Positions 8,961 through 18,048 of a stretch of DNA of 21,759 nucleotides are shown here, piece after piece. The stretch comes from Didymodactylos carnosus. Its lineage: Eukaryota > Rotifera > Eurotatoria > Philodinida > Philodinidae. The notes below the pieces were generated by a model. The model did not search any database and was not told the DNA's origin. It was given only the letters and a program-made list of their open reading frames with translations. Position numbers and translations under genes: made by a program. The stretch lies in contig CAJNOQ010003014.1 in NCBI GenBank assembly GCA_905250885.1, forward strand, positions 1 to 21,759. Reading direction: 5' to 3'. The stretch's first letter is position 1. The number at the start of each line of letters is the position of its first letter.

Positions 8961-10910
8961 TTTTACTCATTGACTCCATGTGGAGCAAAATGCACCGACA
9001 AAGCACTTCTCAATACCACTTGCCCCTAGACAAGACACGAACGGTTTGTTCTCTTTTAGTAGCGAACAGACACTCTAGTCAAGTCACTCATAGGCATCAA
9101 GGTTTTTGAAAGAAGTCTATAACTGTGACCAACTTGAGCCACTCAAGGCGAGCCACATGAGAAAAGGCAAGTCACTTAGGCTCTCGTTGATGACCGTTCT
9201 TTGTCGATACGCAATGAGATCTTCGAAAAACGAAAAAAATAATTATCCTAATTATTTCAAGCTGAAATAACTACATATACATACAATCCAACGTTATCTT
9301 ACTTGGTACATAAAATTATAGTTGTACAAGGGGATGAATGCCCTATCAATTTGACTCGATGATGATATATATCTTGAGAATTGAATCTGTTGTATATATA
9401 ATAAATGATTATTATTGATAGCGTTGATACTTGCATATTCAATGCTAGTGACGTTGTTAGTGTGAATAAAAAATATTAAATAACGGTAATGTCGACGCAG
9501 TCATTCATTCGCTTTATGAGGATCGAATGTGTTATAAGTGTTATAACGGGAGCTTAAATTTAATCTTTTTTTAGAGAATCTGACGAAAGATATTGATTAT
9601 TTATAATAAGGCAAACAGCTCGAAGTGGTCAATAGATCTTGTTTTCCATCCATCGTAGTAGAATTTAGCAATAGTTTAGCTGCGCATAGATAAAGTGATA
9701 TGTAGTAGTAAATATCGTTATAATTCAGTTCAAACGTAACTGCTAGAAAACATAGTAACTATGATGGCTAAATAAATGAAGCATTATTTTCAAGGTGTGA
9801 AGCAAAGAAAAGAAAAAAGCGAAGGATAAATATACAAAAATTACGAATTACTGAGGCGATGATGATTATTTGCTTTAGACGATGTTATAACTAATGAAAA
9901 TGAAAAAGATATAAAGACCTGCTCGATGTACTGTGCACATTCACTAAAATGTGCTCCATCGTCTTCATTTATTATTCTTAATGTTTACCTTTTCGTAGCC
10001 TAACGTCAGTCATGATAACATACTACTATTGTGCACTAATGTACTCCAACATTATTATGTGTGATAATTGTGTACCACCTTAAACATTAGCACTCAATGG
10101 TACACATTGGAGATTTAAGCGACCAAGGGATGCTAGTTTATTTGTATGTGCCGAAAAAAAGGATACGCCACGATTTTTAATTCTTTTTCTCTAATGTACA
10201 ATAATTAGGGCGGATATGAAACCGATTATAAAATGAGTGTGGGGCATGTTTCGCTAGATGTGATTTATTGATGTACTTGACAACCGTAATTTGATGTTTC
10301 GTCAAAAATTACCTATAAGAGCCATTGCACGGTACAAACAGCCATTTCTCGCATAAGTTGCTCAATCAATGTCTGAGTTTTTTGTTTACACTTGCACACT
10401 AGGTAGCAGCGATATACTTAAGAAGGCTTCTCAAAATTTTTTCACCGGAATAAGTTATGAAATTTTTCGTAATAGCCCTAAAAACAGGCTGAAACGAAAG
10501 CTATATAGAAGTGAAATTATTAACTTTTGTTAGTGGCAAGACTTTTTCAATAAAAGTTTTTGGTCTTTATAAAATTGCAGCTAAATTCATTATTAGCCGC
10601 AATTTATGATAGAACGAACAAAAGCGAAATTTCTTTGTTTATATTTTGGTCTAGAAAGTAGATCACGAGCTCACATTTGGAGCATAAGTAGTCGAGGTCG
10701 AGTACTGCCTATAGCCAAGAGCATATGCGAACATGTGCGCGCGAAACACTGTGTGTATCCAGACATTTGGCAAAAAATCGAAGGTAAGCTTTTTCAAAAT
10801 TCGAATAGTGCCCAATATACTTCGATATACGGTCTATCTTTTGGTAAGAAAGTTTTAGTTCCAAGTGACGAACTTTTGGAAAAGTGTTAAAGTAAAATAG
10901 ACCATAATAG
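8961..10910. other. no supported gene
   Basis: AT-rich sequence without recognisable genes. Around 9090-9175 short words related to CAAGTCACT and GAGCCAC recur a few times. A 94-codon frame at 10606-10890 and a minus-strand frame over the same bases have no recognisable motif. GGTAAGC near 10783 looks like a splice donor but no matching exon is evident. Confidence 0.4.
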
Positions 10911-10946
10911 CAATTCACATTCAAATTTTCATTTGAATGTGAATTG
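10911..10946. repeat. perfect 16-bp stem hairpin
   Basis: CAATTCACATTCAAAT at 10911-10926 and its exact complement at 10931-10946 flank a four-base loop TTTC. A perfect stem of this length is unlikely by chance. It is not followed by a T-run, so there is no reason to call it a terminator. It may be the inner end of a decayed foldback element. Confidence 0.75.
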
Positions 10947-11327
10947 CAACGTCGAAAAAAAGCGCTTTCCCAAACTGACCAGTGTTTCCGAAACATGACC
11001 TCAATAAAATAAAGTTCTGCAAGTTTTCGAAGGCCCAATTGGACTGAAAATTATATAAAAATGTTCGTCTTCCTGTCCTGCATCTATGGTGCATACGATT
11101 TTACTTCCACACTTAGAAATGGATTTTCCAAAAGCCCTTCGGTTTTTCAGGTATGTTGCAATTTTCTCAGTACAGACGCACTTGTACTAAAAACGAAGGC
11201 GATATTTGGAATTAGCGCAAACGATTGAGTCGAATGATGTGCCATTAGTAGGTTTTTGTGAGCAAAAACTTGTTGGGTCTAACGAAACGCTAAAGTCGAA
11301 GCATAGAGTAACAATTTTGGCTAACAA
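10947..11327. other. no supported gene
   Basis: Ordinary AT-rich sequence between the perfect hairpin and the first long foldback. A plus-strand frame from 11206 runs into the foldback arm and is not credible as a gene. Confidence 0.4.
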
Positions 11328-11572
11328 GGGAACATTCCCAGTTGTCCAATCCCGATTTCTTTCAAATATACATCAATCGATAGCCTATACCGAGATAGTA
11401 AAAAGCCTAAAAGGATTTATCCTCGTGGATACCCTCACTCTCACCCTCACCCTCACCCGAGTCTTCAAGAGCCACGGGGATAAATCCTTTTAGGCTTTTT
11501 ACTATCTCGATATAGGCTATCGATTGATGTATGTTTGAAAGAAATCGGGATTGGACAACTGGGAATGTTTCC
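11328..11572. repeat. long foldback, 101-bp arms
   Basis: Arm 11328-11428 is matched by the inverted copy at 11472-11572 with about four differences in 101 positions. The 43-base loop contains a CCCTCA/CCCTCACTCT microsatellite (11431-11458). Such a structure would give a near-perfect double-stranded stem in single-stranded DNA or RNA. High identity means recent formation or recent homogenisation. Frames read across it on both strands are side effects of the symmetry. The class of element is not clear and I see no target duplication. Confidence 0.85.
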
Positions 11573-11588
11573 TCGTAAGGATTTTGAT

Positions 11589-11831
11589 ATTTGCTATAGA
11601 AGCAGTCCGAAAGACTATAAACACTTCTTTTACAGGTTTTCAGATATGCTTTTTCCAATGGTGTGTTTTACAAAGTTTCAAAATACTTATGTGCGAGTTT
11701 TCTAGAGACCCGGTCTCTGGAGAACCCAGATGAAAGTCTCTTTGAATTCCGTAAAACACCATTGGAAAAAGCATATCTGAAAACCTATAAAAGAAGTGTT
11801 TATAGTCTTTCAGACTGCTTCTGTAGCAAAT
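11589..11831. repeat. second long foldback, about 120-bp arms, almost no loop
   Basis: Arm 11589-11710 pairs with 11712-11831. The outer 80 bases (from ATTTGCTATAGAAGCAG inward to AATGGTGT) are well conserved, the middle is gapped, and the tip is AGAGACC-C-GGTCTCT at 11704-11718. It begins only 16 bases after the first foldback. Part of the arm (GCATATCTGAAAACCTATAA) recurs in diverged form in the foldback at 14545-14832, so the two belong to one family. Confidence 0.8.
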
Positions 11832-11959
11832 GTCCGCCTGACCTATGAAAAAATGCACCCTATGCAACAAGGAATTTTACTAGCGCGAAGACTTTCACAT
11901 AATTTTTATTTACTATACAAGAATATGAAATGATTCTGATAGATCTAGAATAAGTAAAG

Positions 11960-12310
11960 CAGGCGTGGGCGAGTCCGAGTCCAGACTGGAAGATTTTTTG
12001 GCGGACTAGGACTCGGACGCGGACTTGAGTTTTGCATTTCAAGTCCGATCTATTCAGTTTTTAACACAAATGAACAGAGAAAAATGAAAAGCAAAATAAC
12101 AAAACCTGTTTCACAAGAAAGTGAAAAGTTTGTTCGGGAGACAGACATACAAAGTAACCTTATTTTCGAAAAATCAAATATCCATCCAGGGCGCAGTAAA
12201 TTAGAAAGGAGAACTAAACCACCATCGTCAAAAAAGAACCTAAAAAATTACCGGACTCGAAATGAACTCGGGACTTGGACTCGGTATCCCCTCGGACTCG
12301 TCCATATCTG
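11960..12310. mobile_element. non-autonomous hAT-like element, 351 bp
   Basis: Ends are CAGGCGTGGGCGAGTCCGAG on the left and, on the reverse strand, CAGATATGGACGAGTCCGAG on the right: 16 of 20 match and both start CAG, as hAT ends usually do. The flanks AAGTAAAG (11952-11959) and ATGTAAAG (12311-12318) match at 7 of 8, the 8-bp target duplication expected of hAT transposases. Both ends contain clustered GGACTCGG-type words, likely subterminal transposase sites. There is no room for a transposase, so mobility would need one in trans. A 75-codon frame inside (12084-12311) is not recognisable. Confidence 0.75.
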
Positions 12311-12318
12311 ATGTAAAG

Positions 12319-12561
12319 GGGGTAGAATATGAAAAATGACCTATTTTGCGGATAGTTTCCCTGTACGATACTTCTGGAAATTTTGAAAAATCTGTTGTGA
12401 TAAACCAGCAAAACTAAAGCTGAATATGCCAGAAAAATCCGAAAGCACAGTTTAATAACCTGACATGAGTACTGATCATTGGAATATGAGCGCCAAAATG
12501 TCTAGAGGTATCGAGCGAGAAAACTATCTCTAAAATAGGCCATTTTTCATATTCTACCTCT
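12319..12561. mobile_element. small inverted-repeat element (MITE-like), 243 bp
   Basis: Arms 12319-12375 and 12504-12561 are inverted copies sharing GGTAGAATATGAAAAATG and CCTATTTT, with a few differences. It starts at the base after the right target duplication of the hAT-like element. The interior has no gene. No target duplication could be defined, so the superfamily is open. Confidence 0.7.
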
Positions 12562-12836
12562 TTAGAGCTCATCCATGCAATAGCTGTACGAAAAGAATTT
12601 ATAGGGTAGTAAAGATTAACTTATACAATACACAAAGAAAAAAAAACCCTGCAACTCATGATGGTTTTTATACGTGGTTTCTCGCAGTCAGTTTGGCATG
12701 GTTTTTTCACGGTTTTAGTTGTTCATGCTTTTGTTTCCTATGGTTCCTATATGACAGTTTTGCTTTGACGGTTTTAAAACCGTTAGAAAAACCGTCGAAG
12801 TAAAACCATCTACTTTGAAAGGAAGAAAAAAAGAAC

Positions 12837-12916
12837 AGTTTCTCCGGGAATCGAACCTGCGACGTTTAGCAAGTATGATTATGAGACCAAGGCACAAACC
12901 ACTGAACTGAGGAACT
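12837..12916 (-). tRNA. degenerate tRNA-Met-like sequence (pseudogene or SINE head)
   Basis: Read on the minus strand it has an A-box-like CAGTTCAGTGG (plus-strand positions 12899-12909), an anticodon loop CTCATAA with CAT anticodon (12879-12885), and a perfect B box GGTTCGATTCC (12847-12857). The acceptor arms AGTTCCT and AGAAACT pair at 6 of 7. The D, anticodon and T stems have several mismatches and the variable region is too long (about 13 bases), so a working tRNA is unlikely. A run of seven T (12826-12832) begins four bases after the 3' end and would act as a pol III terminator. It is either a tRNA pseudogene or the head of a SINE. Confidence 0.55.
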
Positions 12917-12973
12917 TACAGAAGTATGTCTTCGCACTGCATACTCATCGTGTCATCGGATAGACTTCTGTAA
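12916..12973. repeat. 10-bp perfect inverted repeat flanking the tRNA-like unit
   Basis: TTACAGAAGT at 12916-12925 and ACTTCTGTAA at 12964-12973 enclose 38 bases. It abuts the 5' end of the tRNA-like sequence. It may be an unrelated small palindrome or the trace of an insertion boundary. Confidence 0.5.
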
Positions 12974-13146
12974 AAACTTCAACATGTTACGAAAAGCTGT
13001 CGGTGTTGAGTTCGTAAAGCTTCTCGCTATCGTACATGCATTTGAGATATAAAAACGAAACGCTAACTGTATAGATGTGCACATATATCATATGATACAA
13101 AATCCAATTTTTGTAGGCAAAAAGTATTTTTGTATGGAGAGTGAAA

Positions 13147-13942
13147 CAAGGGGGAAACAGCTGATTTTGGGAATTTTCAGGAATTTTTTCGAGGATTTGT
13201 AATGATTTCCCGAGATTTTCAGGGATTTCGGGAGATTTAATAGGGACTACAAGGTAACGCCGCAACTGTCCGATCGTTGTCAGAAAACAGCATTCTATCG
13301 AGAAGAAAGGTGTTCATCGAAAGTTGTGGTCTGTACTTTCAATTATTCAACTGTCTGTGAGAAAGAGGGCCTTTTTATTCTTCACTTGTAACGTTTTGAC
13401 TGCTTTTTTTATTGGATATCTTCGACACGCTTCTGATGAGAAAGAACCAAAAGTGGTCACCGTGGATATAGCTCTGTGTCAGTGACAGTAATAGAAGGAG
13501 GATTTTGTGATTATTGTGAGCAAAACTTCCCACAGTACGTCCAGTACGTCGTTTCGACTGATTCAGCGAAAAGTGGAATGGAAAGGTCGCCCTAAATACC
13601 TATTCAGAACTCTTAACTTCAAACAAAACGACGAAAAAATGTCCTTTCACACACTGGCAGTCGACAACCTATCGTTGAAATTTCTCTTTCAACGGTCCGG
13701 GATCCACAACATATCTAATTGTTTTTTCTTCTACTTTTGATGCTTTCACCTCTCAAAAATACTCTTAAAAACTGGTCAAGACATCTGCTGATTTTTTAAG
13801 ATTTTAAAGGACTTTCAGGGACCTTGGACGATTTTTAAAGATCTTAAAGGATTCTGAGGGATTTCCAAGGATTTTTTGGGATTTTTAAGGATTTGGTGAT
13901 TTTAAAGATTTTCCCTACCCAAAACCAGCTGTTTCCGCCTTA
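13147..13942. mobile_element. non-autonomous hAT-like element, 796 bp, perfect 8-bp duplication
   Basis: The left end CAAGGGGGAAACAGCTGATT is matched on the reverse strand of the right end by TAAGGCGGAAACAGCTGGTT. GAGTGAAA at 13139-13146 is repeated exactly at 13943-13950. Size, CA/TA start and the 8-bp duplication fit hAT. Subterminal stretches at both sides are full of GGGATTTT/AGGATTTT words (13162-13240 and 13790-13915), in the same direct orientation. A hairpin with 8-bp stem (CGTTGAAA, 13673-13694) lies inside. The 77-codon frame at 13507-13740 is not a transposase that I recognise. Confidence 0.75.
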
Positions 13943-14191
13943 GAGTGAAAACAGTTAAGGTAAACACTCATTTCTAAACACAAAGCCACGAAAAGAAAAA
14001 TTCTTTTCAACAAATGGAACAAAATTTCACAAAGTAAAAGGATTATCAGCACTTACTTTTCGGCGTAAAGGATAGAATGAAAAACATAAAATAATAACAA
14101 AAACTGAATACAAATCAAGGAATATCAGAATACTTTTAGGTTATGTCGAACTTTCAGTTAGTTTTGTCTTGAATAGAAGAAAAGTAGATGA

Positions 14192-14253
14192 CTGTGCATT
14201 GGGGAAACTTTATCGTCATAGCAGCAAAAACGCATCTATTTGGCAAAATTCTG
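14192..14253 (+). repeat. isolated diverged end of the 17470-18048 foldback family
   Basis: CTGTGCATTGGGGAAACTTT followed by ATCGTCATAGCAGC and then GGCAAAATTCTG matches in order the left end of the large foldback (CTGTGCAATGGTGAAATTTT, ATCCTCAACGCAGCC) and its internal GCAAAATTCTG word. The similarity then stops. It looks like a decayed or truncated relative. Confidence 0.45.
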
Positions 14254-14544
14254 TCCTCAACTCAAACCGGATTCGAAACATCCCCAGTTTGAGGTGGTCT
14301 AAAAATGTGGTTCAATTTGGCGCTATAATTTAACAGAGTCAGATTTTTGATTATCAATTTAAGTCTTAAGAAAAATGGATTTTTCCGAAATTTAACTAAA
14401 GCTTTCCTACTTGTTTTTACCAAAGCTTTGAAAACACTGAACAAAAAAGATTTTAGACAGTCAGTTGCTCAGTTGTTACATCAAGCCTTGTATACATTTT
14501 GAGCCCACCACAAGCTTTTAGCACGTAACATGGCGCACAGTGGG

Positions 14545-14832
14545 GAATTTTGGCTGGGCACGTGGACATGTGCTAGAAAAGCGGTATGAAGCACTGTTGT
14601 CTCTAAACACTGTTTTTATAGGTTTTCGTATACGCTCTTTCCAATGGCGCAGTCTTCAAACTCCCGAAGTATGTTCGTACTGGTTTTTCAGAGAACGAAT
14701 CTCTGGAAACCGGTACATACCTACTCTGAAACCTTAATTATTGCGTCATTGAAAAGAGCGTATACGAAAACCTATAAAAACAGTGCTTCATACCGCTTTT
14801 CTAGCACATGTCTACGTGCCAAGTCAAAATTG
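14545..14832. repeat. long foldback related to 11589-11831
   Basis: Arms 14545-14691 and 14696-14832 pair: AATTTTGG, GGCACGT, GACATGTGCTAGAAAAGCGG, TATGAAGCACTG and TATAGGTTTTCGTATACGCT are all mirrored. The left arm has about 16 extra bases after CACTGT that look like a local duplication. The tip is CAGAGA-ACGAA-TCTCTG at 14689-14705. The block AAAACCTATAAAA next to GCGTATAC corresponds to AAAACCTATAAAA next to GCATATC in the 11.6-kb hairpin, and both tips use an AGAGA/TCTCT palindrome. Confidence 0.75.
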
Positions 14833-15512
14833 ATATGTCAATACGCTGAAACCGCCACATTACCCTCAATCGAAATATTTTTTATTCAGAAATACCTCAA
14901 ACAAACATTTTTAGATGCAGCTTTCGCGCTGATTCTGAATATGTCGCTCCTTTTGAGAAAAACTGCTTTGGGACAGAAAAGAATGGAAAAACCTCTAAAA
15001 AAACTCAGGTTTTTTGGAAAACCTATAACAACACCAGTAACATTTATGCACCTTTATGCTAACTGTATAGATGCACGTACCGAGAAGAATATTCTTGCAA
15101 GTTTCATCGAGTTTGGAGTTGGAGAAATTTGGGAAAATGCACTATAGCGCGATATGTTCGTTGGAAAACACTTAGTAAAGAAAGAAAATCGATTGTTTCC
15201 GTTCCAGTGCGTCCTACAAAAAAGTTATTTTATGAGTGGTTAGAGTGAAAGGTCTAGTTTTAAACCGTGTATTTTATTTCTAGATATCGTGTTGTATTCT
15301 GATAAAAATAAATTTCCTATCTTGATCACTAGGTTTTTCGACAAAAATTTGCTTAGCGATTTCTCACTTATGATGGCACTTAGAAAAAATGTTCCAATGG
15401 CAAAAAGATAGAGCGTCTGCTGAAGTACGTAACCTACTATTTAAACCTTGAAAAATCTCTCTTTCGTTTTTTCTCCAAATGTCCAGATCGTGCTCTGGTG
15501 TGTGACGGGTGC
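14833..15512. other. no supported gene
   Basis: A 167-codon frame (14644-15147) begins inside the foldback and runs to 15147. It is the longest plus-strand frame here, but its first third is hairpin DNA and no domain is visible, so I do not call it a gene. GCTAACTGTATAGATG at 15058-15073 recurs exactly at 13062-13077. Confidence 0.4.
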
Positions 15513-16343
15513 GATGAAGTAAGCTTGATTTTGATTTTTAAGTAAAGTATATATAATATAATCGAGGTCATCGATTTTTTTGCGCGAACGCCTACTTTTT
15601 ACTCTCACCTTTATGATAATTGGGAAAACTCAACATTCGAGAGCAAACTTTAGCGTCATCCTCTTAGGATAATGGAAATATTACCAAGATCGAATATTTT
15701 CGTGCAAAAATAGGCTTTTGACAGGGAAACTTTAAAAAAGCCATCGTTGCGTGAAAAATCACACTATAAGTTCATACTAGTGTCACTAGTTAAAAATTTG
15801 GTTGTAAGCGGACGCTTCTCATACAGTGCTTATTTAAAAAGCTTTAACCGTTAAGCTAAGATCCATTGCATTGAACAGACAATGTACATTGATGCTTCGA
15901 AAACAAATATTTCCATAATACTCCGTCAGGTTGATAATACAGGTTTTTATTCCCTTTTAAAACTAATCAGGTGTAGTAAGAAATCAGTTCTCTGGCATAT
16001 AAAGTAAATTATAGTTTCGTCGGTTAAAGATTATAAACTATAAATGACAGATCAGAGATAGTGATAATATAACGATTAAAAAAATTGAGTATGAGGTAGT
16101 TGTAGTGGAGTGTATGTTAAAAAGCTAAATTTTACACATTCCTACTTGATCAGAGAAAAAAGATTTACTTCACTACACATTTTACAAATCCACTGACGAG
16201 AAGAATTCTTTAGCTGAAAAATTTATACGGTTTTTTACATAAAAAATGTGTTATCGATACAATATCGAACATTAAAAAAAATCGATGACCTCGATTATAT
16301 TATATGTAGTTTACGTAAAAATCAAAACCAAGCTTACTTCATC
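15513..16343. mobile_element. inverted-repeat element, 831 bp, about 69-bp ends
   Basis: GATGAAGTAAGCTTGATTTT at 15513 and its mirror ending at 16343 begin arms of about 69 bases (15513-15581 and 16275-16343) that share ATATAATATAATCGAGGTCA and TCGATTTTTT, with a handful of differences. The interior is AT-rich and has no long frame. No target duplication is evident. It is a non-autonomous DNA transposon of undetermined type. Confidence 0.7.
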
Positions 16344-17469
16344 AAAAAAAAATAAATATCTCTCGAAAACAAGCGGTACTCGGTATTAAAATACTTACAT
16401 GTTCTTAATCAGTTTAAGCGTTTGAGCTCAAAGTCTCGTATAATTCGTTTATGTGTTAAATCTCTATATTCTAAACGTTTTATCAAAATCTACGCGGTTG
16501 ATTGAGCAACGTTCTATTTTAGTCCATCATATTCCTCTTATAATATGACTCATAAGAAAGTGAGAGAATCAATGACGCTAACAACGACATCACTCAACCA
16601 AATAATTGGTGTAGCCTTCTCTTTATCCACCCTGTTTTATGATGATTGATTTAACAGAAAAACTCGAGTTAATCAAATGTAATGTATCCTTAGGTATCAT
16701 ATACCTTCGTTAAAAACCGTCATCATTTAATGTTCGAAAGACGTATATATTATATACCTACCGTTATTCTACATGTAATGCGTATCATGGTGAACGAGGG
16801 GCAAGGATCTCATGTGACCCCCATTGAGGGAGATAGTCCTGCATTCAGAGTTTCAGGAAATTCATACAAGTTCTACAGCGCTTTTCTCTACCCAACTACT
16901 CATTGACCTAGAGTTGTACTGCAATAATGATCTTAAGTCTTGTTCTAGAAGCGCTTAGGATACATTATTTATACCTGAAAGATTCTTATTGACAATCAGG
17001 TAAAATCTCTCTCTTTTGTCGAATTATTTTACATCCTGATATTTATGTTTATATACGTAAAACGTTAATTTCGGAAAAAGATTATAGAAAAAGTATAAAA
17101 AAAATTATGTTGTCCTTAACTAAGATGCTTATTAATGTAAACGACAACTGTGGTAAAGAGAATCAAAGATTTCTCATCTAAATAAATTTTGTTTTACAAC
17201 CGTTTTTTCTTTACAGGAAAGCTCAAACCTTGGAAACTTGAATTAGTCCTTACTACGCGTGCAGTCCTCAAGATTTTCTTTCTGTAGCTTTTCTCTTAAC
17301 ACAGTCGAGAATAGACATCTCAGACATCACCAAGATAATTCAGGGATTCGATCATCAGTAGTGGTCACACAAACACTTACTAATCGTCGTCCTGACACTT
17401 AATCACAGAAAAGACAAATTTATGGAGAAAATGCACTGGCTGTCAAGTAGTTATACAGTTTTTGGAGGA
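16344..17469. other. no gene; one possible diverged repeat arm
   Basis: No coding region. Positions 16794-16880 resemble the arm at 18809-18875: ACGAGGG, AAGG, CATGTG, then GTTTC, ATACA and TCTACAG in the same order, with an extra 25 or so bases in the middle. The 15 bases just before 17470 (ACAGTTTTTGGAGGA, 17455-17469) recur at 20375-20389. Confidence 0.35.
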
Positions 17470-18048
17470 CTGTGCAATGGTGAAATTTTATCCTCAACGC
17501 AGCCAAAATTCAGCAATAATCAATTAAACTAATTCACCACCACCGTCCGCAGAAGTTTGCGAAATCCTATCAGAATTTTGCTAAGCAAAGCAGAATTTTG
17601 AGAAATATAACAGAATTTTGCAAGAATATTCTTAGAACTGTCACAGATTTGGCAGAATTTTGCCAAAATCAGCAGAATTTTGCGAAATATTTTCAGAATT
17701 TTGCAAAGCAAAGCAAAATTTTGTGAAATATAACAGAATTTTGCCAAATCTGGACAGTTCTAAGAATATTCTTGCAAAATTCTGTTATATTCCACAAAAT
17801 TCTGAAAATATTTCGCAAAATCTGATAGGATTTCGCAAAATTCTGCTGGTTTTGGCAAAATTCTGCCAAATCTGTGACAGTTCTAAGAATATTCTTGCAA
17901 AATTCTGTTATATTTCACAAAATTCTCCTTTCCTTGCCAAAATTCTCAAAATATTTCGCAAACTTCTGGGGACTGTGATGGTGAATTAGTCTAGTTTATG
18001 ATTGATGAATTTTGGCTGCGTTGAGGATAAAATATCACCATTGCACAG
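17470..18048. mobile_element. 579-bp foldback element built of GCAAAATTCTG words
   Basis: The left end CTGTGCAATGGTGAAATTTT is mirrored at 18048, and the outer 100 bases are matched with few changes (CTCAACGCAGCCAAAATTCA, CTAATTCACCA, AGAAGTTTGCGAAAT). The interior is about sixteen copies of an 11-base word: CAGAATTTTGC in the left half, its complement GCAAAATTCTG in the right half. Blocks containing GACAGTTCTAAGAATATTCT recur at about 17752 and 17875 (123 bases apart) and inverted near 17620-17645. Frames of 72 and 109 codons on the two strands encode the same repetitive Lys-Phe-Cys-Ile pattern and are products of the repeat, not genes. No target duplication is visible. Confidence 0.8.

Noticed and set aside
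10927..10950. Rho-independent terminator
   Set aside because: The perfect stem is not followed by a T-run, and the DNA is not bacterial.
11431..11458. CCCTCA repeats as telomere-like sequence
   Set aside because: The unit does not match a common telomere repeat and is a short microsatellite in the hairpin loop.
11206..11870. Several overlapping frames on both strands with matching residues
   Set aside because: The matches come from the inverted-repeat symmetry of the two foldbacks.
14644..15147. 167-codon plus-strand frame
   Set aside because: Its first third is hairpin DNA and the rest has no recognisable domain; likely a chance frame.
16092..16115. TGAGGTAGT, the start of let-7
   Set aside because: Only nine bases agree with let-7 and no complementary arm forming a precursor hairpin is nearby.
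17529..17989. Repetitive frames of 72 and 109 codons on opposite strands
   Set aside because: They encode the same pattern because the DNA is a mirrored array of one 11-base word; not evidence of proteins.
17470..18048. CRISPR-like array
   Set aside because: The repeated word is only 11 bases, spacing is irregular and orientation flips at the centre; the setting is eukaryotic.
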